The notes below the pieces were generated by a model. That model had not been told where the DNA came from. It ran no database searches and was given only the letters and a program-made list of their open reading frames with translations. The translations under genes were made by a program, and so were the position numbers. This document shows, one piece after another, positions 27,971-37,302 of a DNA stretch of 64,000 nt (its first letter is position 1; every line of letters begins with the position of its first letter). Origin of the DNA: Myxococcales bacterium (lineage in GTDB: Bacteria > Myxococcota_A > Polyangia > Polyangiales > Ga0077539); NCBI GenBank assembly GCA_013298625.1, contig JAAFIF010000030.1, positions 23,150 to 87,149 on the forward strand, given 5' to 3'.

Positions 27971-29928
27971 GACAACGAGAGGTACACCCCTCGCGACGGC
28001 AATGGAAATCCCGCGAAGTCCGACACCGCGAGCCGCTCGAAGCGACCTCCGGGCCGAGGCGACAAGCCCTCGCGCACGTCGAGCAGATTCGTCCCCTGCA
28101 CGTCGATCGAGAGCCCGCGAACCAAGGGAATCTCCGCTCCGATCGACGCTCCGAGCAGCAGTCTCGCCGGCGACTCATACAGGTTGGCGCTGTCGAAGAA
28201 GATCCCGCTCACGCCCGAGCCGTCGATCGACGCGCGCAGCCATCGCCAGCGGCCGTCGGCGCGGAGGTACACGTCGTGCTCGGGGATGTTGGGGATGCGT
28301 CGGCCGCTCGTGACGCCCGGCGTTCGCTGCGCGCCGTAGGTGTACGCGTAGCTCGCGGTCAGCGAGAGCCACGGGCCGATCGAGACGCGCGCAGAGGACT
28401 CGACGCCGAGCACGTCTGCGCCCTGCAGGTTGAACGCCTTCAGCGCGAGCGCGCTCGTTCGCGTGAGCACGATCAAGCGCTGGGCGCTGCGCGCGAAGCC
28501 GCCCACTTCGATGCGCGCGCGGACCGATCTCCAGGCGAGCGTCGCGATCGCGGCCGCGTCCACCGTGGCGCTGCTCTCGTTTTCGAGCGTCGAGTTCGAG
28601 CGGACGAACTCACCCAGGCCGTACAGCTCGATCAGCGACGGAGCGCGCTCGAGGATCGAGGCGCCCGCGCGAACAGCGAGCCACGATGCGGGGGACCATC
28701 GAAGCGCGACGCGCGGCGAGGAGAGGGCACGGGCGCGAGGTGCTCCGCGGAGCTCGGGGCGATCGTCGACGAGGTCGAAGCCCATTCCGCCGCTGAATTC
28801 TAGGGACGAGAGGGGCTGCGCTCGAAACTCGATCCCGGCGAGGACGCTCGTCCTGTTGGCGCGCGCAGCGCCCACCGAGGCTCCTCCGTCGCTCGTCTCG
28901 TAGCGGTCGTACCGCGCGCGCAGCACTGCTTCGACGACGAGCGAGCCCTCGCGCACCGTGGCGTTGGCGCCGGACTCCACCGCGAACCCGCTGCTCGCTG
29001 CGCCCGCCGCAGAGACCTCGCCCAGCGGATCGCCAAACGAATCGCGCCGCCACTGCACAGACGCGAACGGCTCGACCCGCAACGAGCCTCGTCGCAGCAC
29101 CGCGAAGAGCCGCGAGAGCCATCGCCCCTGCGCCATGTACGGCCGTCGGTACTGCAGCGAACCGGGGCCTGGTTGGCCGGCCCATCGCGCATCTCCGAGC
29201 GCTTGTACGCACACGACGCCGACGCACGCGCGCAGCAGGGCGTCGAGCGCGTCGCCGCCTGCGTTGGCGCGGACGCGATCGCGTCGATCGTCGTCGGCGA
29301 ACGACGGCGTGGCGTTGTCGTCGAAGAAGAGAAAGTCGCCGTTGGTTCCGCGGTACGAGAGCGCGACGAGCCCGCGGACGACCCTGCCTCCGCTCGCGAA
29401 CGCGCTCGCGCGCCGCTGCGCAAACGAGCCGCCGCCAGCGCTGACCCAGGCTTCTCCGCGCGCGGTGGCGTCGCGCGTGTGCAGCTCGATCACGCCGCCG
29501 ACGCCCTGCAGTCCGAGCCTGAGCGGGCCCGCGCCACGGTACACATCGGCCCGCGAAAACGCTGACGGAGGCAGCTGCGAGAGGTCTACGGTCGGCGCGA
29601 ACGCGTCGTTGAGCACGACGCCGTCGACGGCCACGGTGACCTGCGCCGAGGGCGCGCCGCGCATCGCGACGAACGCCGGCGCGAGCCCGTCGCCGGTCGA
29701 GCGCGGGTGCACCGACGGCGCTTCGTCGAGCAACGGCGCGAGCGACGGCGCGTTGCGACCGCGGTCGGTGAGGTCGATCACCGTTCCTGTGCGCGTGGAG
29801 TCCTCGACGTCGCGTCGCGCGGCGCGCACGGGGTCTGCGCGCACCGTCGCTCCCTCGCGCTCTTGCGCGCGCGCGGGCGCAGCGACGAGCGAGCAGAGAG
29901 CGAGTGTGATCAGCGCGGAGCGACGCAC
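27949..29928 (-). CDS. TonB-dependent outer-membrane receptor
   Basis: 659 residues. Signal peptide (cleaved after APARA), then a plug domain (about 40-155: LAPLLDEAPSVHPRS, VTVAVDGVVLNDAF, ADVYRGAGPLRLGLQGVGGVIEL) and a beta-barrel to the end (GVYLSLSW as the last strand). There is no N-terminal STN signalling domain between the signal peptide and plug. It therefore cannot talk to a FecR protein in the classical FecA manner. It is translated just ahead of its lipoprotein partner. Ligand unknown; small size points to the BtuB-like/metal-chelate group. Confidence 0.92.
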   Translation of the reverse strand: MRRSALITLALCSLVAAPARAQEREGATVRADPVRAARRDVEDSTRTGTVIDLTDRGRNAPSLAPLLDEAPSVHPRSTGDGLAPAFVAMRGAPSAQVTVAVDGVVLNDAFAPTVDLSQLPPSAFSRADVYRGAGPLRLGLQGVGGVIELHTRDATARGEAWVSAGGGSFAQRRASAFASGGRVVRGLVALSYRGTNGDFLFFDDNATPSFADDDRRDRVRANAGGDALDALLRACVGVVCVQALGDARWAGQPGPGSLQYRRPYMAQGRWLSRLFAVLRRGSLRVEPFASVQWRRDSFGDPLGEVSAAGAASSGFAVESGANATVREGSLVVEAVLRARYDRYETSDGGASVGAARANRTSVLAGIEFRAQPLSSLEFSGGMGFDLVDDRPELRGAPRARALSSPRVALRWSPASWLAVRAGASILERAPSLIELYGLGEFVRSNSTLENESSATVDAAAIATLAWRSVRARIEVGGFARSAQRLIVLTRTSALALKAFNLQGADVLGVESSARVSIGPWLSLTASYAYTYGAQRTPGVTSGRRIPNIPEHDVYLRADGRWRWLRASIDGSGVSGIFFDSANLYESPARLLLGASIGAEIPLVRGLSIDVQGTNLLDVREGLSPRPGGRFERLAVSDFAGFPLPSRGVYLSLSWTSDAR

Positions 29929-29995
29929 GCGCGACGGTGATACACCGTGCGGGTGGCGCTGGGCACCCGGCTCGCGACGCCGGCGCCGAAGCCGC

Positions 29996-30814
29996 TCAGT
30001 TCAACGGCCGCCCGTCGCTCTTCGCGCGCTCGATCGCCGCCTGGATGCGCGGCGCGTCGCTGGCGTTCGGCGCGAGCTCGACGTAGCGCCGAAGGTCGCT
30101 CGCCGCGCTCTCGTTCGCCCCGAGCGCGAGCGCGTGCAGCCCGCGGTCGCGCACCCGCTCGGGCCGCCCGTCGAGCTCGAAGAGGCGATCGCACACGAGC
30201 ATCGCGTGCGCGTGCTCTCCGCGCGAGCTGTAGATCGCGTCGAGGTTGGTGAGCATGCGCGTCGCGATTGCTCGGTTGTCGACAGCCACGAGGTGCTGCG
30301 GCGTGACGCTCGCGCGCGGGCCAAGCGACCGTCGGATGAGTCGCTCGAGCGCGGCGGCGTCCAGCGTTTGGCCGCGGTTGAACGGGTCCACCAGCACTCC
30401 GTCGTCGCCGCCGATTCGCCCGAGAAAATGCCCAGGAAACCCCACCCCCTCGACGCGTACCCCCACGCGCGCGCCCACCGCGATGAGCACCACCGCGAGC
30501 GTGATCGGGATGCCTCGTCGCCGCTCGATCACGCGGTGGATGAAGCTGTTTTGCGGGTCGTAGTAGCGCTCTTCGTCGCCGCGAAATCCGAGCGTCGAGT
30601 AGCAGTGCGCCGTGAGCGCGCTCGCGCGCTGCCGAGGGTCGGTGAGGCGCTGCATCCTCGCGCGCAGCGGCTCGGCCAACGCGTCGAGCGCGGCGTCGAG
30701 CGCTGGCCACGCGAGGTCCGCGTAGAAGTCCGCAGCGATGGCGCAAGCGACGCGCTCGACGGGCGTCTCGGGATCGTCGATCAGTGCAGACAGGGCGCTC
30801 AACGCTGCGCTCAC
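29996..30814 (-). CDS. SirB1-family transglutaminase-like/TPR protein
   Basis: 272 residues, soluble. The SirB1 N-terminal fold is visible: YYDPQNSFIHRVIERRRGIPITLAVVLIAVGARVGVRVEGVGFPGHFLGR in segments. The transglutaminase-type core normally has Cys-His-Asp; here the region around ALTAHCYSTLGF (Cys) and GFPGHF (His) retains candidates. A C-terminal TPR pair (AHAMLVCDRLFELDGRPERVRDRG...) follows. The start is GTG 30814. The family is widespread but its activity is undefined. It stands between a receptor gene and a lipoprotein terminator and is probably monocistronic. Confidence 0.85.
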   Translation of the reverse strand: MSAALSALSALIDDPETPVERVACAIAADFYADLAWPALDAALDALAEPLRARMQRLTDPRQRASALTAHCYSTLGFRGDEERYYDPQNSFIHRVIERRRGIPITLAVVLIAVGARVGVRVEGVGFPGHFLGRIGGDDGVLVDPFNRGQTLDAAALERLIRRSLGPRASVTPQHLVAVDNRAIATRMLTNLDAIYSSRGEHAHAMLVCDRLFELDGRPERVRDRGLHALALGANESAASDLRRYVELAPNASDAPRIQAAIERAKSDGRPLN

Positions 30815-30843
30815 TTCATGGTGTGGGTTGAATTTGTGGGTGT

Positions 30844-30890
30844 AAAAATGGCGAACGCCCCGCGGCGGAGAGTCCGGCCAGCGGGGCGTT
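30844..30890 (-). terminator. Intrinsic terminator for the lipoprotein gene at 30931-32073
   Basis: AACGCCCCGC (30854-30863) and GCGGGGCGTT (30881-30890) form a perfect 10-base-pair stem. Read on the minus strand it is followed by a T run (A's at 30844-30848). It is the best intrinsic terminator I find in the window and matches the strand and position of the upstream lipoprotein gene. Confidence 0.85.
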
Positions 30891-30930
30891 GGATGCTACG
30901 CGAAGGCGCGCAGCGCGGCGGAGGTGTCGA

Positions 30931-32073
30931 TCAGCCGCGGGGCGCGCCGGCGTCGCTGCCGGACGAAGCGCCGCAGGTGCCAGCGCCACGCGCGGCGACG
31001 GACGCAGCGGCGGTCGTTGCGGGCACGAGCGAGAAGCCGAGGCCGACGCCGATGCCGCCGAAGCGCGGGGGCATCGCGGCGGTCATGCGGCAGATGCCCA
31101 TCTCTTCGATGTCGACGAAGCCGCCGATGATCGTCGAGGCCTGCATCTCGAAGTCCGGCGCGAGGGCGCGGATGGTGGTGAGCAGCTGGCTGCCGTTGAA
31201 CGAGCCGCCGAGGTTGCCGCCCGTGCCGCCGGCCGCGGTCAGGTTGACGCGGAGCTGGGCGTTGGTGAGCGTGAGGTTCACGCGGGCGCCCATGATCTCG
31301 GGCAGCGGCAGGGGGAACATGCCGGGCGCGGTGACCTGCAAGCGGCCGCCGACGATGCGGCCGGGGAAGGTGATCTTGGCGGTCTCGATGTCCGACGCGG
31401 TGTTGAGCGAGTCGGCGGCGATGGCGTACTCGCGGCCGCCCGCGACGTTGTCGCAGCCGGTCGTGAAGGTCGGGTACGCGTTGTAGACCTTGACCGTGAC
31501 GCTGTCGTCGTCGGTGAGGCTGTTGACGTCGGTGATGCGGACGATGAGCGAGATCTTGTTCTGATTGATCTGCGAGCTCAGCTCCGAGCGGATGCCCATC
31601 GGAAACGAAGCGCTCGCAGCGGCTTCGATCGCGTCGAGGATGCCGGGGAGCTGGTTGTCGACGCCGCCGCGGCAGCCCGCGCCGGGCGCGCACGAAGCCG
31701 TCGCCGAGCCGCACTGGCCGGTGGCGCTCATCCACATGCCCATGGGGCAGTTCTGGCTCTGGTCGAGCATCGAGGGCTGGTCGGGCTTGTCGCAGGAGTT
31801 GGGCGTGTCGGGCAGCTCGCCTTCGCTGTTGACCGAGAAGCGATTGTCCAGGTTGAAGCCTGCCACCGGCGAGTTCGAGTCCGCGGGGGTCATGTCGACC
31901 GTGAGCGCGCTGATCACGAACGTGTACGTCTGTCCGCCACCGCCGCCGCCGCCGTCGGTCGGCGTGCTGCTGTCCGGCTGCGAGCCGCCGTCGGGGTTGT
32001 TCACCGGGCCGCCACAGCCAACGAGGCCGATGAGAGCGCCAGCAGTCGCGAGGGTGAGAATTCGCTTGGTCAT
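30931..32073 (-). CDS. Secreted lipoprotein with Gly/Asp/Pro linker
   Basis: 380 residues. Lipobox LIGLVGC (Cys about 20) followed by a flexible linker (NPDGGSQPDSSTPTDGGGGGGG), the typical myxobacterial outer-membrane lipoprotein layout. The body has a Cys-rich section (about 90-135, six Cys, probably disulphides) and a beta-rich region with ITFPGRIVGGRLQVTAPG and RVNLTLTNAQLRVNLTAAGG. I cannot assign a function. ATG 32073 has AGGAG nine bases upstream; an in-frame ATG at 32157 would destroy the signal peptide. Ends in the strong terminator at 30844-30890, with 295 bases of divergent promoter space before dnaE. Confidence 0.8.
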   Translation of the reverse strand: MTKRILTLATAGALIGLVGCGGPVNNPDGGSQPDSSTPTDGGGGGGGQTYTFVISALTVDMTPADSNSPVAGFNLDNRFSVNSEGELPDTPNSCDKPDQPSMLDQSQNCPMGMWMSATGQCGSATASCAPGAGCRGGVDNQLPGILDAIEAAASASFPMGIRSELSSQINQNKISLIVRITDVNSLTDDDSVTVKVYNAYPTFTTGCDNVAGGREYAIAADSLNTASDIETAKITFPGRIVGGRLQVTAPGMFPLPLPEIMGARVNLTLTNAQLRVNLTAAGGTGGNLGGSFNGSQLLTTIRALAPDFEMQASTIIGGFVDIEEMGICRMTAAMPPRFGGIGVGLGFSLVPATTAAASVAARGAGTCGASSGSDAGAPRG

Positions 32074-32368
32074 GAAGAGAAACTCCTGTTCGAACGGTGC
32101 GCTCGTTGAGCGAGGCGAAGGGTGTGCGCGAAGCGCGAGGCGTCGCTTAGGTACCACCGGAAAAAATCGCGCTCAAGCGGTTCGCATGGTTCCGCTGTCG
32201 GACAGGACACGGATGTCACACGGGCATTGCGCGGGGGTCCGGCGCGACGGAGGCAATGAACCGTCGTTCATTCAACGGGTTTGCTCTGGAGCTCCGGGAC
32301 AGACGTCGCGGTGAGTTCTGTCACTTTCGTGATCGCGGGGGCCCGGCCATGGTACCCGCGGAGGACCG

Positions 32369-35300
32369 ATGGCGGACTTCGCTCACCTGCACGTGCACTC
32401 GCAGTACTCGATGCTCGACGGCGCGATCCGCGTCAAAGACCTGGTCAAACGCACCGCTGAGCTCGGCATGAAGGCCGTGGCCCTCACGGACCACAACAAC
32501 ATGCACGGGGCGATCGACTTCTACAAAAAGGCCAAAGAAGTCGGGGTGAAACCGCTGCTCGGGTGCGAGCTGGGCTTCGTGTTTCCGGGGCAAGAGAAGA
32601 AGGTCGACGCCAAGGGGCTCGATCGAACGCCGGCGCACCACATGGTGCTCATCGCCCGCAACATGACCGGGTACAAGAACCTCATCGCGCTGGTTTCGAA
32701 GGGCTGGATCGACACGCCTTCGCACCTCGAGCCGCGCGTGACGCTCGAGGACCTCGCGGCGCGACGCGACGGGATCATCGTGCTGTCGGGGTGCTTGGGA
32801 GGGCTCGTTCCACAAGCGGTGCTGCAGTACTCGCCGAAGGCGGGGGCGGACCTGCTCGCGACGCTGCGCGACGTCGTCGAGAAGGACATGCTCTTCGTCG
32901 AGCTGCAAAATCACGGGCTCTACGAGCAGCCGATCGTCAACGAGATCTTGATGAACGCCGCGAAGGACCTCGGGATCCCCTTCGTCGCCACCAACGACTG
33001 CCACTACCTCAAGCGCGACGACTCCATCGCCGGAAAGCTCCTCGGCTGCATCGCCGGCGGCATGACGCTCGACGACTACAACCGCACGGACCACGGCTCG
33101 ACCGAGATGTTCTTGAAGAGCCCGGACGAGATGTTCGAGGCGTTCAAAGACTTCCCCGACGCGGTCAAGAACACGATGGCCGTGCTCGAGCGGATGGAGC
33201 ACGTCGACCCGACGCACAAGCCCATGCTCCCGAACTTTCGGGACGAAGCCGGCAACGTCGTCGCGAACATCAACGAGTACTTTCGCGACCTCGCGAGGCA
33301 GGGGCTCGCCAAGCGCTTCGAGGGCTTTCGCAAGATCGGCAAGAAGGTCGACGAGAACGCCTACCGCGATCGCCTCGAGATCGAGGTCAACGTCATCAAC
33401 AACATGGGGTTTCCTGGGTACTTCTTGATCGTCCAGGACTTCATCAACTGGTCGAAGGCCAACGGCATCCCCGTCGGTCCCGGCCGCGGCTCGGGCGCGG
33501 GCTCGATCGTCGCGTACTCGCTCGGCATCACCGACCTCGACCCGATCCCGTACAACCTGCTCTTCGAGCGCTTCTTGAACCCAGAGCGCGTGTCCATGCC
33601 GGACTTCGACGTGGACTTCTGCATGCTCAAGCGCGAGCGCTCGATCGAGTACGTGCGGCAGAAGTACGGCGCGCAATCGGTAGGACAGATCGCGACGTTT
33701 CAGCTGCTCAAGAGCAAGAGCGTCGTGCGCGACGTGGGGCGCGCGCTCGGCATGCCCTTCAGCGAAGTGGACGCGGTCGCCAAGCTCGTCCCCGACCCGG
33801 TGCAGGGCAAGAACGTCTCGATCGCCGAGGCCATGGAGCAAGAGCCGCGGCTCAAGGCCATGTACAACGAGGGCGGGAGCACCAAGGAGCTGCTCGACCT
33901 CGCGCAGAAGGTCGAGAACATGAACCGCCACGCGGGCATGCACGCCGCGGGCATCGTGATCTCCGAGGGCCCGCTGTGGGAGACGGTCCCTGTCTTCAAG
34001 GGCAGCTCGGGCGAGCTCGTCACGCAGTACGCGAAAGAAGAGGTCGAGTACGCCGGCCTCGTGAAGTTCGACTTCCTCGGGCTCACGACGCTCACGGTGC
34101 TCGACATCGCCGTCGCGCTCATCAACAAGCGACCGGACATCGTCGCGTCGGGGCAGGGCTTCGATCACAACACGATCCCCGTGGACGTAAAGGACGTCCC
34201 CGAGTCCAACCCGGACCTCAAGCGCAAGGTCGCCGAGACGTACGAGCTGCTGCAGAGCGGAGAAACGACCGGTGTTTTTCAGCTCGAATCGACGGGCATG
34301 CAGAAGCTCTTCAAAGACCTTCGGCCCAAGCGCTTCGAAGACATCGTCGCCGCCGTGGCGCTCTATCGCCCAGGTCCGCTCGGCACTGGAATGGTCGAGG
34401 ACTTCGTCAACCGCGTGAACGGCCGCGCGAAGACCGAGTACCCGCACCCCGACCTCGAGGACGTGCTGCAGGACACCTACGGCGTCATCACGTACCAAGA
34501 GCAAGTGATGATGATCGCCCGCAAAATGGGCGGCTATTCGCTGGGCGGCGCGGACATGCTCCGTCGCGCCATGGGCAAGAAGAAGCCCGAGGAGATGGCC
34601 AAGCAGAAGAGCATCTTCGTCGATGGCGCGAAGAAGAACGGCTACGACGAGGCGACCGCGGTCCGCATCTTCGACCTGCTCGAGTACTTCGCGGGCTATG
34701 GTTTCAACAAGAGCCACAGCGCCGCGTACGCGCTCATCACGTACCAGACCGCGTTTCTCAAGGCGCACTACCCCGCAGAGTTCTGCTGCGGCACGCTCAC
34801 CTCCGACCTCGGAAAGATCGAGAAGCTCGTCGGCACCATCGCCGAGGCGCGCACGCTTGGCATCCCGGTGTTGCCTCCCGACGTCAACGAGTCGCAGCGT
34901 GAATTCGCGGTGATTTACGATCCCAAGCCGCGCAAGGTGAACCCGCGCGCCAAGCTGCGCGCGGATCGTGACCCGTGGCGTCCCCGCGTTCGCATCGGGC
35001 TCGGCGGCGTGCGCGGCGTGGGTGATGGCGCCGTGGACGCCATCATCGAGACGCGGCAGAGCGGCGGTCCGTTTCAAGACCTGTTCGACTTTTGCGCGCG
35101 GGTCGACATGCGCCGGGTCAACAAGTCGGTCGTCGAAGCGCTGGTGCAGTGCGGCGCTTTCGATCAGAGCTTGGAGCGCGTCGGCGCGACGCGCGCGCAG
35201 GCCTTTCACTCGATCGACCAGGCGATCGAGCGCGGAAAGGGCGTCGCCAAAGAGCGCGCCTCGGGCCAGATGGGCCTCTTCGCCGTGACCGAGATCGTCG

Positions 35301-36067
35301 CGCCGAGCGCGGGCTATCCCGAGCTCAAGCCCGAAGACGCCTGGGACAGCTCGGACCAACTGAAGCGCGAGCGCTCGTACCTCGGGTTCTATCTCTCGGG
35401 CCACCCGCTCGATCGATTCACCGAAGAGGTCAAGCGCGTGTCCAACTGCGGGATCACCGAGCTCCCTTCGCGCCGACACGGCGACGAGGTCACGCTGGTC
35501 GGCGTGGTCGAGGGCTACCGCGAGAAGCCCATCAAGAGCGGCGGTCGCATGGCGTTCTTCATGCTCGAGGACCGCACAGGTCGCGTCGAGGTGATCGTCC
35601 GCGCGCGCACGCTGCAAGAGATCACCGACAAGCTGCACCTCGACTCGAAGCAGACGCTCGACACGGTGCTGTTCAAGCCAGGCGAAGCGCTGCTGGTCAA
35701 CGGCAAGGTTCAAGTCGAGATGAAGCGCGACGAGAACGGCGAGATCGCCGAAGACCAAGGCGACGAAGAGCCCGAGCGCAAGCTCACGCTCGTGTCCGCC
35801 ACGCTCTTGGCCGAAGCGCTGAAGAACCGCGCGCGCGAAGTGCACCTTCGCCTCGATCCGTCGGTCGCGACCGAGGCGCGCCTCACCGCGCTCAAGAAGG
35901 TCCTCGCCGAGCACACGGGCAAGATTCCAGTGCGCGCGTTTCTCTCGCTCCCGGACGGCGCCACGGTGACCGTGTTGCTGCCGCGCGAGCTCTGCGTGGA
36001 CCCCGGCGAAGCGTTCATGTCACGGGTCGAGAAGATCTTCGGGCAGAAGATCGCAGAGCTCCGGTGA
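32369..36067 (+). CDS. dnaE: DNA polymerase III alpha subunit (replicative polymerase)
   Basis: 1,232 residues, full length for DnaE1. PHP domain at the N-terminus (HLHVHSQYSMLDG at 5-17, DHNNMHG), polymerase palm with the metal-binding PDFDVDF aspartates, the fingers region (YRPGPLGTGMVEDFVNR and QEQVMMIARKMGGYSLGGAD), helix-hairpin-helix, and an OB fold near 1,000-1,090 (VTLVGVVEGYREKPIKSGGRMAFF in segments). ATG 32369 follows GGAGGACCG, a good ribosome site. Catalytic core of the chromosomal replicase; essential. No intein or frameshift seen. The ParA/RHH pair lies 62 bases downstream on the same strand. Confidence 0.97.
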   Translation: MADFAHLHVHSQYSMLDGAIRVKDLVKRTAELGMKAVALTDHNNMHGAIDFYKKAKEVGVKPLLGCELGFVFPGQEKKVDAKGLDRTPAHHMVLIARNMTGYKNLIALVSKGWIDTPSHLEPRVTLEDLAARRDGIIVLSGCLGGLVPQAVLQYSPKAGADLLATLRDVVEKDMLFVELQNHGLYEQPIVNEILMNAAKDLGIPFVATNDCHYLKRDDSIAGKLLGCIAGGMTLDDYNRTDHGSTEMFLKSPDEMFEAFKDFPDAVKNTMAVLERMEHVDPTHKPMLPNFRDEAGNVVANINEYFRDLARQGLAKRFEGFRKIGKKVDENAYRDRLEIEVNVINNMGFPGYFLIVQDFINWSKANGIPVGPGRGSGAGSIVAYSLGITDLDPIPYNLLFERFLNPERVSMPDFDVDFCMLKRERSIEYVRQKYGAQSVGQIATFQLLKSKSVVRDVGRALGMPFSEVDAVAKLVPDPVQGKNVSIAEAMEQEPRLKAMYNEGGSTKELLDLAQKVENMNRHAGMHAAGIVISEGPLWETVPVFKGSSGELVTQYAKEEVEYAGLVKFDFLGLTTLTVLDIAVALINKRPDIVASGQGFDHNTIPVDVKDVPESNPDLKRKVAETYELLQSGETTGVFQLESTGMQKLFKDLRPKRFEDIVAAVALYRPGPLGTGMVEDFVNRVNGRAKTEYPHPDLEDVLQDTYGVITYQEQVMMIARKMGGYSLGGADMLRRAMGKKKPEEMAKQKSIFVDGAKKNGYDEATAVRIFDLLEYFAGYGFNKSHSAAYALITYQTAFLKAHYPAEFCCGTLTSDLGKIEKLVGTIAEARTLGIPVLPPDVNESQREFAVIYDPKPRKVNPRAKLRADRDPWRPRVRIGLGGVRGVGDGAVDAIIETRQSGGPFQDLFDFCARVDMRRVNKSVVEALVQCGAFDQSLERVGATRAQAFHSIDQAIERGKGVAKERASGQMGLFAVTEIVAPSAGYPELKPEDAWDSSDQLKRERSYLGFYLSGHPLDRFTEEVKRVSNCGITELPSRRHGDEVTLVGVVEGYREKPIKSGGRMAFFMLEDRTGRVEVIVRARTLQEITDKLHLDSKQTLDTVLFKPGEALLVNGKVQVEMKRDENGEIAEDQGDEEPERKLTLVSATLLAEALKNRAREVHLRLDPSVATEARLTALKKVLAEHTGKIPVRAFLSLPDGATVTVLLPRELCVDPGEAFMSRVEKIFGQKIAELR

Positions 36068-36129
36068 TCGATCGTCGCGGCCGCTTGTGATCGCGAGCGG
36101 TTCGGGGTTAGACAGGTTGAGTCGCCTCG

Positions 36130-37302
36130 ATGAGCACCACTCGTACCTGCACTCTTTGTGGCAAGGGCTTCGAGCCCCGCCTGCGCTTCCAGGTCGAAGA
36201 GAGCGAGGGGCGGGTCCGCTACTTCTGCTCGCAAAAATGCCAGCAAGCCTCGATGCTCGCGGGTGAAGGCGAGGGCGGCGTCCGTTGCACGACGTGCGAG
36301 AGCTCGTTTCGCCCAGAGTTCGCGTGGCAGGTGAGCGTGACCGACAGCGGTCGACGCTATTTCTGCACGCAGGACTGCAAGACCAAGGCGCCCGCGGCGG
36401 TCGCGGCACAGGGGCCCAAGCGCATCGCGGTGTTCAATCACAAGGGCGGCACCGGCAAGACCACCACGGCCGTCAGCGTCGCCTCGGGCCTCGCTGAGGC
36501 TGGCAAGCGCGTGCTGCTCGTCGACGTCGACGCGCAGGGCAACGTCGGCGTCTCGCTCGGCGTTCGCGGCGAACGCACGCTCTATCACGTGCTCGTGCTC
36601 GGCACCGATCCGCGCGAAGCCGCGATCCCGGTGACGGACAAGCTCGACGTGATCACCAGCAACGAATCGCTCGCCGCGGCCGAGCTCTACCTCGCAGGCC
36701 GGCCGCATCGCGACCGCATCCTGCGCGAGCGGATGCTCGGCGCAGACGCGTACGACTACATCATCCTCGACTGCTCGCCTTCGCTCTCGCTGCTCAACCA
36801 AAACGCGCTGGTCTACGCAGACAACGTGCTCGTGCCGGTCTCGTGCGACTACCTGTCCCTCGTCGGCGTCAAGCAGGTGATCAAGACGCTGCGCGACGTG
36901 TACGAGCACCTCAAGCACCCGGTGCAGATCCTCGGCGTGATCCCGACGATGTACGACTCGCGCCACAAGATCGGTCGCGAGGTGATCGAGACGCTGCAGC
37001 AGAAGTTCGGCGAGCTGTGCTTTCCGCCCGTTCGAGCGAACATCAAGCTGCGCGAGGCGCCGGCGTCGAGGCAGTCGATCTTCGAGTACGCGTCGGACTC
37101 GTCGGGCGCCGAGGACTATCGCGCCGTCGTTCAGCGGGTGATTTCGCTCACGAGCCCGCAGAAGAAGCGAAGCAAGGCCGCTCCCGTCACGCCCGGCAAG
37201 GGCGTGAGCCGCCCGAGCACGACGCCCGAGCGCGGCGTGTCCGTCACGCCGTCCGCCGCGCCGCCAGCCCCGGCGACGGCAGATCGCGGAGTGGTGCAGT
37301 GA
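36130..37302 (+). CDS. ParA-type ATPase with two N-terminal zinc fingers
   Basis: 390 residues. Two tandem fingers of identical spacing: Cys7-x2-Cys10-x22-Cys33-x3-Cys37 and Cys53-x2-Cys56-x22-Cys79-x3-Cys83, each ending YFC[ST]Q, like FCS/TRASH fingers. Then a ParA/MinD ATPase (about 97-345) with deviant Walker A KGGTGKTT (105-112), VDVDAQGN (Walker A') and YIILDCSPS (Walker B). A Lys/Pro/Ser/Thr-rich tail follows. ParA proteins move DNA or protein cargo by patterned nucleoid binding. The fingers are an unusual addition and could bind DNA or a partner. Overlaps the next gene by GTGA. Confidence 0.9.
   Translation: MSTTRTCTLCGKGFEPRLRFQVEESEGRVRYFCSQKCQQASMLAGEGEGGVRCTTCESSFRPEFAWQVSVTDSGRRYFCTQDCKTKAPAAVAAQGPKRIAVFNHKGGTGKTTTAVSVASGLAEAGKRVLLVDVDAQGNVGVSLGVRGERTLYHVLVLGTDPREAAIPVTDKLDVITSNESLAAAELYLAGRPHRDRILRERMLGADAYDYIILDCSPSLSLLNQNALVYADNVLVPVSCDYLSLVGVKQVIKTLRDVYEHLKHPVQILGVIPTMYDSRHKIGREVIETLQQKFGELCFPPVRANIKLREAPASRQSIFEYASDSSGAEDYRAVVQRVISLTSPQKKRSKAAPVTPGKGVSRPSTTPERGVSVTPSAAPPAPATADRGVVQ

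Noticed and set aside
28277..28803. Open frames on the plus strand across the TonB receptor gene
   Set aside because: The minus-strand receptor has signal peptide, plug and barrel features across the whole region; the plus frames have none.
32321..35914. About 1,200-codon open frame antisense to dnaE, and similar long frames antisense to the SNF2 gene (9578-13240) and at 60958-63843
   Set aside because: They mirror strongly coding genes, have His/Arg/Asp/Val-rich composition with no domain, and are expected in high-GC DNA.
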